Part shown: positions 1 to 10,562 of the stretch, one piece after another
Layout of the letters: every line of letters starts with the position of its first letter
Position numbering within the stretch: position 1 is the first letter of the stretch
Assembly (NCBI GenBank): GCA_930367215.1
Contig: OV884056.1
Span: 229,701,127-229,765,126, forward strand
From: Pollenia angustigena
Lineage: Eukaryota; Arthropoda; Insecta; Diptera; Polleniidae
Reading direction: 5' to 3'
DNA: 64,000 bases
The notes under the pieces: generated by a model
Seen by the model: the letters and a program-made list of their open reading frames with translations, nothing else
Databases searched by the model: none
Told to the model about the DNA's origin: nothing
Program-made: the position numbers and the translations under genes

Positions 1-110
1 GTGATTCATCTTAAGGTTTTATTAATTATGTAAAATAAAAAACATAAATTTGAAGGGGAACTTAAAATTGTTCTTATAGGTTAAAAAAAACAATTTGTGG
101 TATTTACTAT

Positions 111-163
111 TTGAAAATTTTATCACGTAAATATTGGCCATGACTACGTCTGAGGTGTTTCAT
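111..163 (-). pseudogene. Inverted C-terminal tail of a mariner-type transposase
   Basis: Read on the minus strand this short stretch gives MKHLRRSHGQYLRDKIFK, which lines up with the C-terminal tail of the mariner relic at 34703-35440 (MDHLRRSHGQHLHE). It lies directly upstream of, and in the opposite orientation to, the central transposase part at 180-700, which lacks this tail. I infer a local inversion inside one old mariner copy. It is too short to be functional. Confidence 0.6.
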
Positions 164-179
164 TCAGCACTCAATGAAA

Positions 180-700
180 TTCCGGTGTTTTATCGTGAAA
201 TTTTGTTAAGTGATGAAGCACATTTCTGGAATAGTACTAAAAGCTAACTTTACATCCATTAAAAAAAAAACGGTATGGTGTGATTTCTGTATATGCTGGT
301 GGAATCATTGGTCTATATATCTTCAAAAATGAGGAAAATCAGAATGTTTTCGTCAATGGTAACCGTTATTGCACCATGTTAACGGACTATGTGCTTCCTG
401 AAATTCAAGCCCATGGTCTCGGTGAGCTCTGTTTTCAACAAGACGGCGCTACGAACCATACAGCGCGGGAAACAATGACCTTGTTGAGAAATCATTTTGG
501 TGACCAGTTAATTTCACGTTTTGCTGCTGTAAATTGTCCACCTAGATCGTACAATAACAAACCTTCGGACTGTTATCTCTGAGGATATGTAAAGTCTGAG
601 GTCGTCAGGAATAAGCCAGCTGAGATTGACGCTTTGGAAGCCAACATTACTCGTGTTGTTCGCGAGAAACCAATTTTATTCATTCGATTAAACGCCTAAT
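180..700 (+). pseudogene. Tc1/mariner transposase relic, DD41D type
   Basis: The plus strand encodes the catalytic core of a mariner-superfamily transposase, the nuclear DDE enzyme that cuts and pastes its own element at TA sites. Visible blocks are LLSDEAHFW near 210 (first Asp), YAGGIIG, FQQDGATNHTA (second Asp) and PPRSYNNKPSDCYL, followed by a stop where family members have FLWGYVK. There are 41 residues between the second Asp and the third Asp of KPSD, a DD41D spacing as in the rosa-like mariners. The N-terminal DNA-binding half is absent, the PPRSCDLTPLD block is eroded, and the C-terminal tail is found inverted upstream. I see no terminal inverted repeats. It is a dead fragment; the superfamily call is safe, the subfamily is inferred from spacing. 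Confidence 0.8.
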
Positions 701-760
701 TCACTTAATTAAATATTTGATTAATTCTTTAATTGTTACAAATTTTTGAATAATTTTTCT

Positions 761-1338
761 ATATGGGCATTTCCATTTTGACGTGTCGTGATATTTGTAC
801 CACATAATTTAAAAAAAATTAAATGAAGAAGTCAAATTTGTAAAAAGGGTTTCTATATACACAAAGTAATGAAGTAGCACTATATTCAGAAAAAAAATAA
901 CAGCAATCGACGCTAAGGATTTGCAGATACGCGTGACGTTTAAAAAACGGAAGTGTATTTTGACTTGCGTTACAAAACTGAATAAGTCTGCGAAAGACGT
1001 TTTGTATAAAAAACTTTTTTTAGTAAAATTTGGACTTATATAGACTTATTTTTCAAACTACCAAATTTAAAAATATTTGCTCGTTTAAAGGTACATATGG
1101 GCATTTTCAGCGAAAAGTCTAATTTTTTTTAATGTAACGCCAGAATGCAAAAAAGCTTGTATTTTAGAACCATGTTTTTCAAATGTTATCACTTTTGTTA
1201 CAAAATGTAGAGCTAGTTGCGCTTTACACCAAAATCTAAAAAAGTAAACTATACATATCAAATTGTTTGAGCAACAATTAAAATTACTTCTGGCGTTACG
1301 TGACAAAAAGTAGACTTTTCGCTGGTACTGTCCATATG
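761..1338. repeat. Dispersed inverted-repeat element, copy 1 (CATATGGGCA family)
   Basis: This copy is collinear with 50719-51308 over its whole length, with scattered mismatches and small indels. It contains two related internal starts (ATATGGGCATTTCCATTTTG at 761 and CATATGGGCATTTTCAGCGA at 1094), and the second has an inverted partner at 1313-1338 (GACTTTTCGCTGG then CCATATG). This is the layout of a non-autonomous DNA element with an internal, smaller inverted-repeat unit of about 245 bp. No coding capacity is visible. The superfamily is unknown. Confidence 0.7.
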
Positions 1339-2150
1339 CGGAAATCTAAGATCCAAGCCAGGGCACCCATGTTCGTCTTAAATTATGCCCACAACGTATA
1401 TTTTACACTTATCTGATGTAAAGCAACTTTTTCCTTTCACCAATTTAAAATAAATTTTTTTATTGGACTTTTAAAAAAAAAAACTGTCATGACTGCAGCT
1501 ATTTTCCAATAATTATTGAATAACACAATTATTATCAAGGCAAGTTTTTATATGTTTAAACATAACACTTACTTTAAAGCAAGAGAAAATGTAAAAACCA
1601 AACAAAATAATATGCCCAAAAATAGGCAAAATCACCACTAATAATGAATGATGAGTTAAATATAAGAAACAAAGTGGTTGACTGCTAGTTAATAATTACT
1701 TTATTTTTTTTTCTTATTGAAATAAATATACATACATGCACCTTATGTTAATACACATCATTCCTTCCAACTTAAATAAAATCATTTGAAATTTGTTATT
1801 ACAGAATCCTTTGATTTATTAATAATCGCATTACACTTTTCCAAAAACTTTATTTTATTTAATTCAATCCCAAACAGTTATTGCCAAATTAACGTTACAG
1901 TCTCAGACTCAGTAAAATTCCATCCATCCAACCTCTTAAAATTACATCCATCCAATTTCTAGCCGGTAATGGGCGGAAATACATTTCTGTATTCAAAACA
2001 ATTAATTTTAGATTAAAATTATAACGTTTAAAATTGCCCAGCTCGATCCCCAGAAATCAATTTAATAGAAAATGCATCCCTTTAAGCTTTGTTCACAGCC
2101 AGAGCAAGAATTTCGGTTTTTCATCTGTCTTATTTCTTCCCAAAGTATTT
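1339..2150. other. AT-rich stretch without genes; holds a short dispersed repeat
   Basis: The only structure I see is at 1674-1765, which begins GTGGTTGACTGCTAGTTAA and ends with TATGTTAATACACATCA. The same start and end blocks recur at 7218-7345. The block could be a piece of an LTR or of a MITE. Nothing coding is supported in the remainder. Confidence 0.5.
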
Positions 2151-2397
2151 CATATCAGGGGCTTAAAGCACAAGAGGTTTAAGTACCATTTTCTAAAATT
2201 GAGTTTACATAGGGAATTACAGGTGAAGTTCGGAGAAGTTGTTCAGAGCACAAGAGGTGAATTAAGGATTCTCATCCGGACGCTAGATATGATGAACATT
2301 TCAAGCACTTCACAATAAAATACCTGCGAAACAACTGCTTTTGTCTCATTATTAAACATAAGTCTCTTGAGCCCCTTGTGCTTTAAGCCCCCCATAT
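2151..2397. mobile_element. MITE-like element with GGGGCTTAAAGCACAAG ends
   Basis: The left end CATATCAGGGGCTTAAAGCA and the reverse complement of the right end, CATATGGGGGGCTTAAAGCA, match for about 35 bp with a few differences. The unit is 247 bp long and non-coding. An extra internal block AGCACAAGAGGTGAATTAAG near 2248 resembles the ends. No clear target duplication is visible, so the superfamily is open. Confidence 0.65.
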
Positions 2398-2794
2398 GTT
2401 TTAAAAAAAAAAAAAAGATTTAACTAAATTTTGTTTAAAAAGTTGAGTCAATTTCTACTTCAGCTACTATTTGTATGAAATTGTTTATGACGTTTATAAT
2501 AATTTTATTTATTTAGTTTTGAATGAACATTTCAACAAAATGTTCCAACAAAAAATAATAAATGCGTTATATTCTTCTGGGCAAAATTTGCAAACGGTTT
2601 CTTTATTTAAAATGTGTGTGCTGTCGAAAAAAAATAGTTGCTCTATTATGAACACCAGTGGAAATGTTGCTGCCTATTGTAAACGAAGCCTTAAAGTTCG
2701 TAATTAGAAAAATACACTTAACCTGTATCTACTTTAAATTCCATATCAGTGTCTCAATTTAAGTTTTAAAGGTTTAATTTTAAGAGATGTTCTA
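2398..2794. other. AT-rich stretch, nothing recognised
   Basis: A homopolymer A run near 2403 is followed by low-complexity AT-rich DNA. A 78-codon open frame here has no recognisable motif and looks like chance. Confidence 0.5.
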
Positions 2795-3310
2795 TTTTTT
2801 TATGTAATCACACAATTGCTCCTCTTCTTCATTTTCTTCTTCCCAACTTTTAATTATCGGTTGTCCTCTCTTCTTCTTACACAACTTTTGCATGTTGCCT
2901 TGCTTCCCACGATTACAGCAAATCACATTTTTTGTAAAAATGTTGCTTCCCGTTACCCGCTTGTTTGCTGTTGCTTTCACTTGAGTAAATATTAACTGCG
3001 CTGCTTTGATTAGAAAATTGTTCCCATCTTATTGACGTTCCGTACCCTTTTTATACATTTATGTTCTCATCTTCCTCTTTAAACAATGCTACATTCATTG
3101 TTGATATTTACAATGCATTTTCTAATTCTATTGCTTTTTGAAATCTTTATTTAAATCAACTTCACTCGATAATCGCTGCTGTATTTTCTCGTCTCCAACT
3201 CCACAAACAATTGGAATTAATAACGCTTTGTCCAGAAAGTCAACAAAATCACACTATTCTGCTTGTTGTTTTAGCTCATTTACAAAATCCGCTAGCTTCG
3301 GACCGACAGT
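2795..3310 (-). pseudogene. Ty3/gypsy-type gag relic with degenerate zinc knuckle
   Basis: On the minus strand the order of motifs is that of a retrotransposon Gag: KLADFVNELKQQAE, then DKALLIPIVCGVGDEKIQQR, a gap with frameshift, and finally ICCNRGKQGNMQKLCKKK, a degenerate CCHC zinc knuckle (His replaced by Asn) followed by an acidic EEENEEEEQ tail. Gag forms the cytoplasmic particle that packages the element's RNA. A stop codon follows QQAE and a frameshift lies near 3140, so the gene is dead. No polymerase region or flanking LTR pair is visible nearby. The family call rests on motif order and is fairly sure; the clade is not determined. Confidence 0.7.
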
Positions 3311-4311
3311 TTAATATTAGTTTTAAGAATTTATAATATTCTGCAAATATATACAATTTCTTTTTGGTTTTAAATGACTTTTTAACCTTTATGTGCTGGG
3401 GATTGTAAACTTACGTCGGCAGTCGGAAGTCTACATTTGTAGCAAATATGTATTTGTATGGAAAGCAATGTCCACATATGAAAAACATTACTAAGCAGAG
3501 TTTCATACTTTAATGGATATTTATAAAATCTAATAAAGTTAAATATGCAAGCACCAGCATACCCATGAGAAATTTAAAAAAATCCCTACGTATCCTTTAA
3601 TCTAGAGACAACACATAGTCAAATTTCGTATTTGATTTTTCATTTCCTAATCTTTTACTACTTAATTCAAATAATTACATTTAAAACAAAAAACAATTCG
3701 AATTTCTTTCGCACATCGGAAATATTCAAACTTGGGGTACCAAATAAAAGGGAAGGTACTGTAGAATTTAAAAAAAATTAATATATAAAGAATAATTCCT
3801 TTTAAAAATATAACCTTCCATATCCTTAAAAGTTTTCATTATTATTATTTCATATTTTTTGATTTCTCTTAGTTTAGAAGAGGTGCGATTATTTTTTTTT
3901 TTTTATTAAATATTCGCTTTTATTATTCGCATACATTTTAGCGAATGTGAGTGCGAATGCAAATAGAAAAAATAAGAAAAAAAGTTCGCAAGAGCGAACC
4001 AGAATACTGGTTTTGTCAATTGCCATGCTGTAAGGACTCGTAGTATAAGGTTTATGTTATAAAATACTTAAATGCTATTGCATATGAACAATTTTAATTT
4101 ATAAATGAAAATAATACGAATATTTACATATTTTGAATATATTGAAAATTCCCTCATTTGCCTTAAAACTAAAAATCTGTCCTTTTTTCTCTGCGCTTGA
4201 AATTTTCCGAAAAATTCCTATTATTGGCATCACTGATTCATACACAAACGTGAACAAGAAATCAAAAGTTAAAAAAAAAAAAAAAATATGTACTAAATGA
4301 AATGTTTGACA
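3311..4311. other. AT-rich stretch without genes
   Basis: Low-complexity AT-rich DNA with poly-T and poly-A runs (3892-3904, 4271-4286). I see no coding relic, no inverted repeat and no clear match elsewhere in the window. Confidence 0.5.
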
Positions 4312-4316
4312 CGCCG

Positions 4317-4345
4317 CACAGTGCTTTGGCCCATAGACATAAATC
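4317..4345 (+). promoter_or_regulatory. Transib left end: heptamer, 13-bp spacer, A-rich 9-mer
   Basis: CACAGTG (4317-4323) equals the consensus V(D)J recombination signal heptamer. After a 13-bp spacer comes ACATAAATC (4337-4345), then a run of A. The right end has the same kind of 9-mer at a 23-bp spacing. The sequence is as stated; its role as a transposase-binding site is inferred from the Transib and RAG families. Confidence 0.7.
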
Positions 4346-4660
4346 AAAAAAAAAACAAGTCTTATATTGTGCTTAAAAATGTACAGATCGATAGATAACA
4401 AAATAATTAAAATGAATTTTGAAGAATTTTTTAGATTTAACTCTTTTTGGCGGCGCTAGAGGGCGCCAAAGTTTGAGAATTTATAGTAAAAATGGCCAAA
4501 CAACTACTTGAGTTTTACATGCTTTAGGAAAACTGTTGTAAAACTGTTGTTTTTTAAAGCACGAGATTGAAATTTTTTTCTGTAGTAGTTTACTATATTT
4601 AGAACTAACTGTAAAAAAATTTTATTGATTTATTTTCTCATAAGTGTTTTTTTATTGGTT

Positions 4661-4832
4661 TGAAAAATGCTTATTATTTACTTAAGCTCTAAAAATTTTC
4701 TAACTTTGATGGAATATTAAAAAAAAAAGAAAAATATGGTCTATGGGTTTTTTTCTGATTTCGAATATTTAGACTGTTTTCTAATAACTACAAAAAAAAA
4801 AATTGAAAAAATTTTACCACAACTTGAAAAAA
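4661..4832. repeat. Internal direct repeat of the Transib-like element, unit 1
   Basis: This segment, starting TGAAAAATGCTTATTATTTA, is nearly identical to 5199-5368, an offset of 538 bp. Both units include TATGGTCTATGGGTTTTTTT and a stretch ending TTACCACAACTT. The same pair is present at matching positions in copy 2, so the duplication predates the split of the two copies. Confidence 0.8.
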
Positions 4833-5198
4833 AAAAACTTTTTTTAAATGGCTATTTTCATGATTTTTGATCAAATTTTGATAGTTTTCAGGAGTTTAAA
4901 AGACAATTAACTACAAATACTGTGAAATATTAATTCAAACTTATACCATTCAATAAAAAACAACAAAAATCAAAATATGTATAAAAAATTGTTTGTGTTT
5001 GTCTGCATTCTACGGCATAAGAGGGCGCTGAAATCACAAATGCCCTTGGTTTTTTATTGTTTCAAGAAAATAATTGTAAAAAATTAATTTTTTGGATTAC
5101 GAGATTCAAATTTTTTTCTGTAACAGCTAACTATATTCTAAACCATCTATAAAAAACTTTTACTGGAATTATGCTCCTATACATATTTTTTAATGGTT

Positions 5199-5368
5199 TG
5201 AAAAATGCTTATTATTTAGTTAAGCTCTAAAAATTTCTTAACTTTGATGGAATATTAAAAAAAAAAGAAAAATATGGTCTATGGGTTTTTTTCTGATTTC
5301 GAATATTTAGACTGTTTTCTAATAACTACAAAAAAAAAAATTGAAAAAATTTTACCACAACTTAAAAA
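5199..5368. repeat. Internal direct repeat of the Transib-like element, unit 2
   Basis: Second unit of the 538-bp-offset duplication described at 4661-4832. The units differ by a few bases and a one-base indel. Confidence 0.8.
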
Positions 5369-6663
5369 AAAATTTATTTAAAAAAAATGCTTTTTTCGTG
5401 ATTTTTGCTCAAACTTTCATAGATTGAATTAGTTAAAAAAAAATAAACTAGGAACATAATAAGAAAAAAATCCAAATATATATACTATTGAATTAGAAAA
5501 ATTGACAAGATAAATTAAAAAAAATTAGTATAACAGTTGTGTCTGTTTCTTTTTGTCGACACAAGATGGCGCTAAATTCCCAGATGACGTTGGTTTTTCA
5601 TCGTATAAAGAATATTTTCAAAATGTGACTTAGTGCCGTTATTTTTTATTTAAATTGAAGATGGTTACGTGACAGAAGTTTTTTTTTGGTAACAGCCTTT
5701 GTTTGTAGTAAGAGCAATTCTATTGTGGAGTGTTCGAAAATATTGCATACAGGGTTTTAAATTTAAAAGAAAATAAAAATTTTCTATTAAAATGTTAAAT
5801 CAATTTATATATTTAATAAATACTTACTTTTACAAACGAGTAAAAGTGAGGGCGCGTGGTTCAAAAAATGAACGTGCACATCTCTAATCAATTTTATTGC
5901 AATCAAAATCAGCTTATCAAATTTTATTGGAATCTTTCTATTTTTGAACATAGCTCCCATACAAATCACTCTCCCGAAAATAGCTTTTAATGCCAGCTTC
6001 CTTAAAAATATATGTAGTAACATACCAATATAAATCGTAGGTTACATATTCGGCAGAAAGAACTTTGAAACGAATCTTAACCTCATAACATAATTCTGGT
6101 GGGTCCATGATTGCCCATGGGTCCCAAATAGATTACAATCTGGAACTTTGTTTTTAAATACTATGCTATAGGATATCACATGGTCGGGCTTGACCGATTA
6201 TACTTTCTTACTTGTTATTTTTGCACGACCATTTTAAGCGTTTTTAACTCATTTTTCATTAAATGATGTTTTTGTATTTTTCACATTTATAATCCGATTC
6301 TACCAAAATTTGGCACACATATATATCTAACAAATATCAATTTTCATACCAAATTGTATTACGATCGGATAATTTTTGGAAGTGTTATAACATTTTTAAG
6401 AAAAAGGATATATGGCAGGACCTTGAGTCCTTGTTCAGATTTAAGTGAAAATTTGCACATACGTTGCTAGTTGTGTGTGTATTAGTATGACCATTTTTTG
6501 TAGTTTTGTGGGCATTATTGAAGCTAAAATTACATTTTTCCATTTCAGGACACATGGGAGGTAGGCGTGTCCTTGGACCGATTTGTCCAAAAATTCAAAT
6601 TTTTCTTAACTAAGCTATTCTATGCTTGTGTACCAAATTTCAAAAATTTCTGACAACTCCTTC

Positions 6664-6702
6664 TATTTATGTCCCTTCGTTATATGGGGACAAAGCACTG
6701 TG
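6664..6702 (-). promoter_or_regulatory. Transib right end: heptamer, 23-bp spacer, A-rich 9-mer
   Basis: Read inward on the minus strand, CACAGTG (6702-6696) is followed by a 23-bp spacer and ACATAAATA (6672-6664). Compared with the left end, the heptamer-proximal CTTTG and CCC are shared and the 9-mer is moved inward by 10 bp, about one helical turn. Confidence 0.7.
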
Positions 6703-6707
6703 CGCCG

Positions 6708-7372
6708 CATTCCAAAAAAATTTGAGTTTAGTAAGAGAGTGATGTGAATTTCCATACATTTGATATGGGGTCTACATTTGTAGACTACCGGCCAGGTGAT
6801 GGTCATTTTGTAAAGGAGGGTGTGGGTTGAGCTGTTAATTATTTTTTTAACGTGTTAGTGGCGAAAACTGCTTAGAATTGATTTTTAGGAAGCTACTGAA
6901 CATTTCGCACCCTGCTGTTGTGGAAATTATTTTTTTATTGAACATAAAGGTTAATTAAGTAGCCAATTCTGTCATTTTCTGTTTTAGGAACCGTTAAAGA
7001 AACAATTACCCGGTATAACTCTGCCCACCAAAACTGCACAAAAATGCAATCTTCTCGGAATCTTTTATAGGATTCAATTTAAAAACTTGATAAAGATAGG
7101 GATAAAATATTCTACTAGTAAGAAACGGTCTGCGGAGCTAATAAATTTCATCATTTCTGCTTCAGATCTGCTTATTTTCCTCCTTTAACTTTTCTTTCGT
7201 CGTCGCCAATGATTAGTTTAACAAATAACGTGGTTGACTGCTAGTTAACAATTAATTTATTTTATTTATTATTGACATAAATATATGTACATTAAAATTA
7301 AGTTAGATTTTATTTACGAAGAGCACGTTATGTTAATGCACATCAATGAAAGGCTTGGGTAGGTAAATTTTA
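6708..7372. other. Flank between the Transib copy and a mariner; holds a dispersed repeat
   Basis: From 6708 to about 7210 I see no gene or repeat. From 7218 to 7345 lies the second copy of the segment found at 1674-1765 (start GTGGTTGACTGCTAGTTAAC, end TATGTTAATGCACATCA). The mariner-type element starts immediately after. Confidence 0.45.
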
Positions 7373-8119
7373 AGTGCCGATGTTGATTTTGAATAAAACA
7401 CAAATTATTTAGGACATTACTGTAATTTCTTTTTATTATGATAATATTTGTATGGTTCAATTATCGGTCAAATGGCCGCCGCGACACACCTCCATACGAT
7501 GGTCCAAATTTCCATGACGCTGAGGCATAATTGAGGTTCTATGCCGTTAATGTGCCAAATTACCTCATCTTTTAGCTCTTTAATTGTTCCTGGCTTATCG
7601 ACGTACACCTTTTCTTTCAATACCCTTAAAAAAAAGAATTCCAACGGTGTCAAATCACATGAACTTGGCGGCCAATTGACATCGCCACCACGTGACATAA
7701 CACGGCCGTTGAATTTGTCGAGCAAAGAGCCATTTTTTCGTTAGCTGTGTGGCAAGTGGCACCGTCCTGTTAAAACCACATATCGTCCACATCCAAATCT
7801 TCCAATCCGGGTCATAAAAAGTTCGTTATCATCTCACGACAGCGAATACCCTTCACAGTTACTACCTTACCGGCCTCATTTTGTAAGAAATACGGCCCGA
7901 TGATGCCGCCAGCACATAAACTGCACCAAACAGTCATTCTTTGTGGATGCATTATTTTTCGACAATCACTCTTGGATTATCATTCTCCCAAATGTGGCAA
8001 TTCTGCTTATTGACGGATCCACTGAGGTGAAAATGTGCCCCATCACTGAAGATGATTTTCTTCGAAAATTGATCATCCTTTGTTGGCATTTCTTGCCAGC
8101 ATTCTGACCATTGACGACG

Positions 8120-8148
8120 CACAGTGCTTTGGCCCATAGACATAAATC
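8120..8148 (+). promoter_or_regulatory. Transib copy 2 left end (heptamer, 13-bp spacer, 9-mer)
   Basis: CACAGTG at 8120-8126, spacer 8127-8139, ACATAAATC at 8140-8148, identical to copy 1. Confidence 0.7.
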
Positions 8149-10523
8149 AAAAAAAAACAAGTCTTATATTGTGCTTAAAAATGTACAGATCGATAGATAA
8201 CAAAATAATTAAAATGAATTTTGAAGAATTTTTAAGATTTAACTCTTTTTGGCGGCGCTAGAGGGCGCCAAAGTTTGAGAATTTATAGTAAAAATGGCCA
8301 AACAACTACTTGAGTTTTACATGCTTTAGGAAAACTGTTGTAAAACTGTTGTTTTTTAAAGCACGAGATTGAAATTTTTTTCTGTAGTAGCTTACTATAT
8401 TTAGAACTAACTGTAAAAAATTTTTATTGATTTATTTTCTCATAAGTGTTTTTTTATTGGTTTGAAAAATGCTTATTATTTACTTAAGCTCTAAAAATTT
8501 TCTAACTTTGATGGAATATTAAAAAAAAAAGAAAAATATGGTCTATGGGTTTTTTTCTGATTTCGAATATTTAGACTGTTTTCTAATAACTACAAAAAAA
8601 AAAATTGAAAAAATTTTACCACAACTTGAAAAAAAAAAGCTTTTTTTAAATGGCTATTTTCATGATTTTTGATCAAATTTTGATAGTTTTCAGGAGTTTA
8701 AAAGACAATTAACTACAAATACTGTGAAATATTAATTCAAACTTATACCATTCAATAAAAAACAACAAAAATCAAAATATGTATAAAAAATTGTTTGTGT
8801 TTGTCTGCATTTTACGGCATAAGAGGGCGCTGAAATCACAAATGCCCTTGGTTTTTTATTGTTTCAAGAAAATAATTGTTAAAAATTAATTTTTTGAATT
8901 ACGAGATTCAAATTTTTTTCTGTAACAGCTAACTATATTTTAAACCATCTATAAAAAGTTTTTACTGGAATTATGCTCCTATACATATTTTTTAATGGTT
9001 TGAAAAATGCTTATTATTTAGTTAAGCTCTAAAAATTTCTTAACTTTGATGGAATATTAAAAAAAAAAGAAAAATATGGTCTATGGGTTTTTTTCTGATT
9101 TCGAATATTTAGACTGTTTTCTAATAACTACAAAAAAAAAAATTGAAAAAATTTTACCACAACTTAAAAAAAAATTTATTTAAAAAAAATGCTTTTTTCG
9201 TGATTTTTGCTCAAACTTTCATAGATTGAATTAGTTAAAAAAAAATAAACTAGGAACATAATAAGAAAAAAATCCAAATATATATACTATTGAATTAGAA
9301 AAATTGACAAGATAAATTAAAAAAAATTAGTATAACAGTTGTGTCTGTTTCTTTTTGTCGACACAAGATGGCGCTAAATTCCCAGATGACGTTGGTTTTT
9401 CATCGTATAAAGAATATTTTCAAAATGTGACTTAGTGCCGTTATTTTTTATTTAAATTGAAGATGGTTACGTGACAGAAGTTTTTTTTTTGTAACAGCCT
9501 TTGTTTGTAGTAAGAGCAATTCTATTGTGGAGTGTTCGAAAATATTGCATACAGGGTTTTAAATTTAAAAGAAAATAAAAATTTTCTATTAAAATGTTAA
9601 ATCAATTTATATATTTAATAAATACTTACTTTTACAAACGAGTAAAAGTGAGGGCGCGTGGTTCAAAAAATGAACGTGCACATCTCTAATCAATTTTATT
9701 GCAATCAAAATCAGCTTATCAAATTTTATTGGAATCTTTCTATTTTTAAACATAGCTCCCATACAAATCATTCTCCCGAAAATAGCTTTTAATGCCAGCT
9801 TTCTTAAAAATATATGTAGTAACATACCAATATAAACCATAGGTTACATATAAACCCTCATCCAAAAAACCCATATATGAAGATGAAGATATCTAAATAA
9901 TATTCGGCAGAAAGAACTTTGAAACGAATCTTAACCTCATAACATAATTTTGTTCTGGTGGGTCCATGATTGCCCATGGGTCTTAAATAGATTACAATCT
10001 AGGAACTTTGTTTTTAAATACTATGCTATAGGATATCACATGGTCGGGCTTGACCGATTATACTTTCTTACTTGTTATTTTTGCACGAGCATTTTAAGCG
10101 TTTTTCACTCATTTTTTATTAAATGATGTTTTTGTATTTTTCACATTTATAATCCGATTCTACCAAAATTTGGCACACATATATATCTAACAAATATGAA
10201 TTTTCATACCAAATTTTATTACGATCGGATAATTTTTGGAAGTGTTATAACATTTTTAAGAAAAAGGATATATGGCAGGACCTTGAATCCTTGTTCAGAT
10301 TTAAGTTAAAATTTGCACATACGTTGCTAGTTGTGTGTGTATTAGTATGACAATTTTTTGTAGTTTTGTGGGCATTATTGAAGCTAAAATTACATTTTTC
10401 CATTTCAGGACACATGGGAGGTAGGCGTGTCCTTGGACCGATTTGTCCAAAAATTCACATTTTTCTTAACTAAGCTATTCTATGCTTGTGTACCAAATTT
10501 CAAAAATTTCTGACAACTCCTTC

Positions 10524-10562
10524 TATTTATGTCCCTTCGTTATATGGGGACAAAGCACTGTG
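10524..10562 (-). promoter_or_regulatory. Transib copy 2 right end (heptamer, 23-bp spacer, 9-mer)
   Basis: Reading inward on the minus strand: CACAGTG at 10562-10556, spacer 10555-10533, ACATAAATA at 10532-10524, identical to copy 1. Confidence 0.7.

Larger units (their letters stand above)
4317..6702. mobile_element. Non-autonomous Transib-like element, copy 1
   Basis: The element begins CACAGTGCTTTGGCCC at 4317 and ends with the inverse, GGGGACAAAGCACTGTG, at 6702. It is flanked on both sides by CGCCG (4312-4316 and 6703-6707), a 5-bp target duplication. A CAC-type heptamer at the ends plus a GC-rich 5-bp duplication are the hallmarks of Transib transposons, whose transposase is related to RAG1. 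The 2386-bp interior has no transposase: it consists of AT-rich DNA, an internal duplication offset by 538 bp (4661-4832 and 5199-5368), three spaced GGCGCT-containing blocks, and a segment resembling a dispersed fly repeat (5800-6220). It would need transposase supplied in trans. Copy 2 at 8120-10562 is nearly identical, which argues for spread after the interior was assembled. Confidence 0.88.
8120..10562. mobile_element. Non-autonomous Transib-like element, copy 2
   Basis: Same ends as copy 1 (CACAGTGCTTTGGCCC at 8120; CAAAGCACTGTG ending at 10562) with its own 5-bp duplication CGACG at 8115-8119 and 10563-10567. It is 2443 bp, longer than copy 1 by 57 bp, mostly one extra block of about 52 bp near 9852-9904 bounded by ATAT. 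The rest differs by scattered substitutions and changes in A or T runs. It carries the same internal 538-bp-offset duplication and no transposase. It inserted into a mariner transposase gene in a CGTCGTC context. Confidence 0.9.

Noticed and set aside
1085..1306. 73-codon minus-strand frame as a gene
   Set aside because: It lies within a dispersed inverted-repeat element and the frame is not kept in the second copy at 50719-51308.
5805..9840. Conserved 72-77-codon minus-strand frames in both Transib-like copies
   Set aside because: Their conservation follows from the near identity of the whole elements; there is no motif, and the same DNA resembles a non-coding dispersed repeat.
4317..10562. 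CACAGTG heptamers with A-rich 9-mers as real V(D)J recombination signals
   Set aside because: The setting is two transposon copies with 5-bp target duplications in an insect-like genome; there are no immune receptor segments. The resemblance is better explained by the Transib-RAG relationship.
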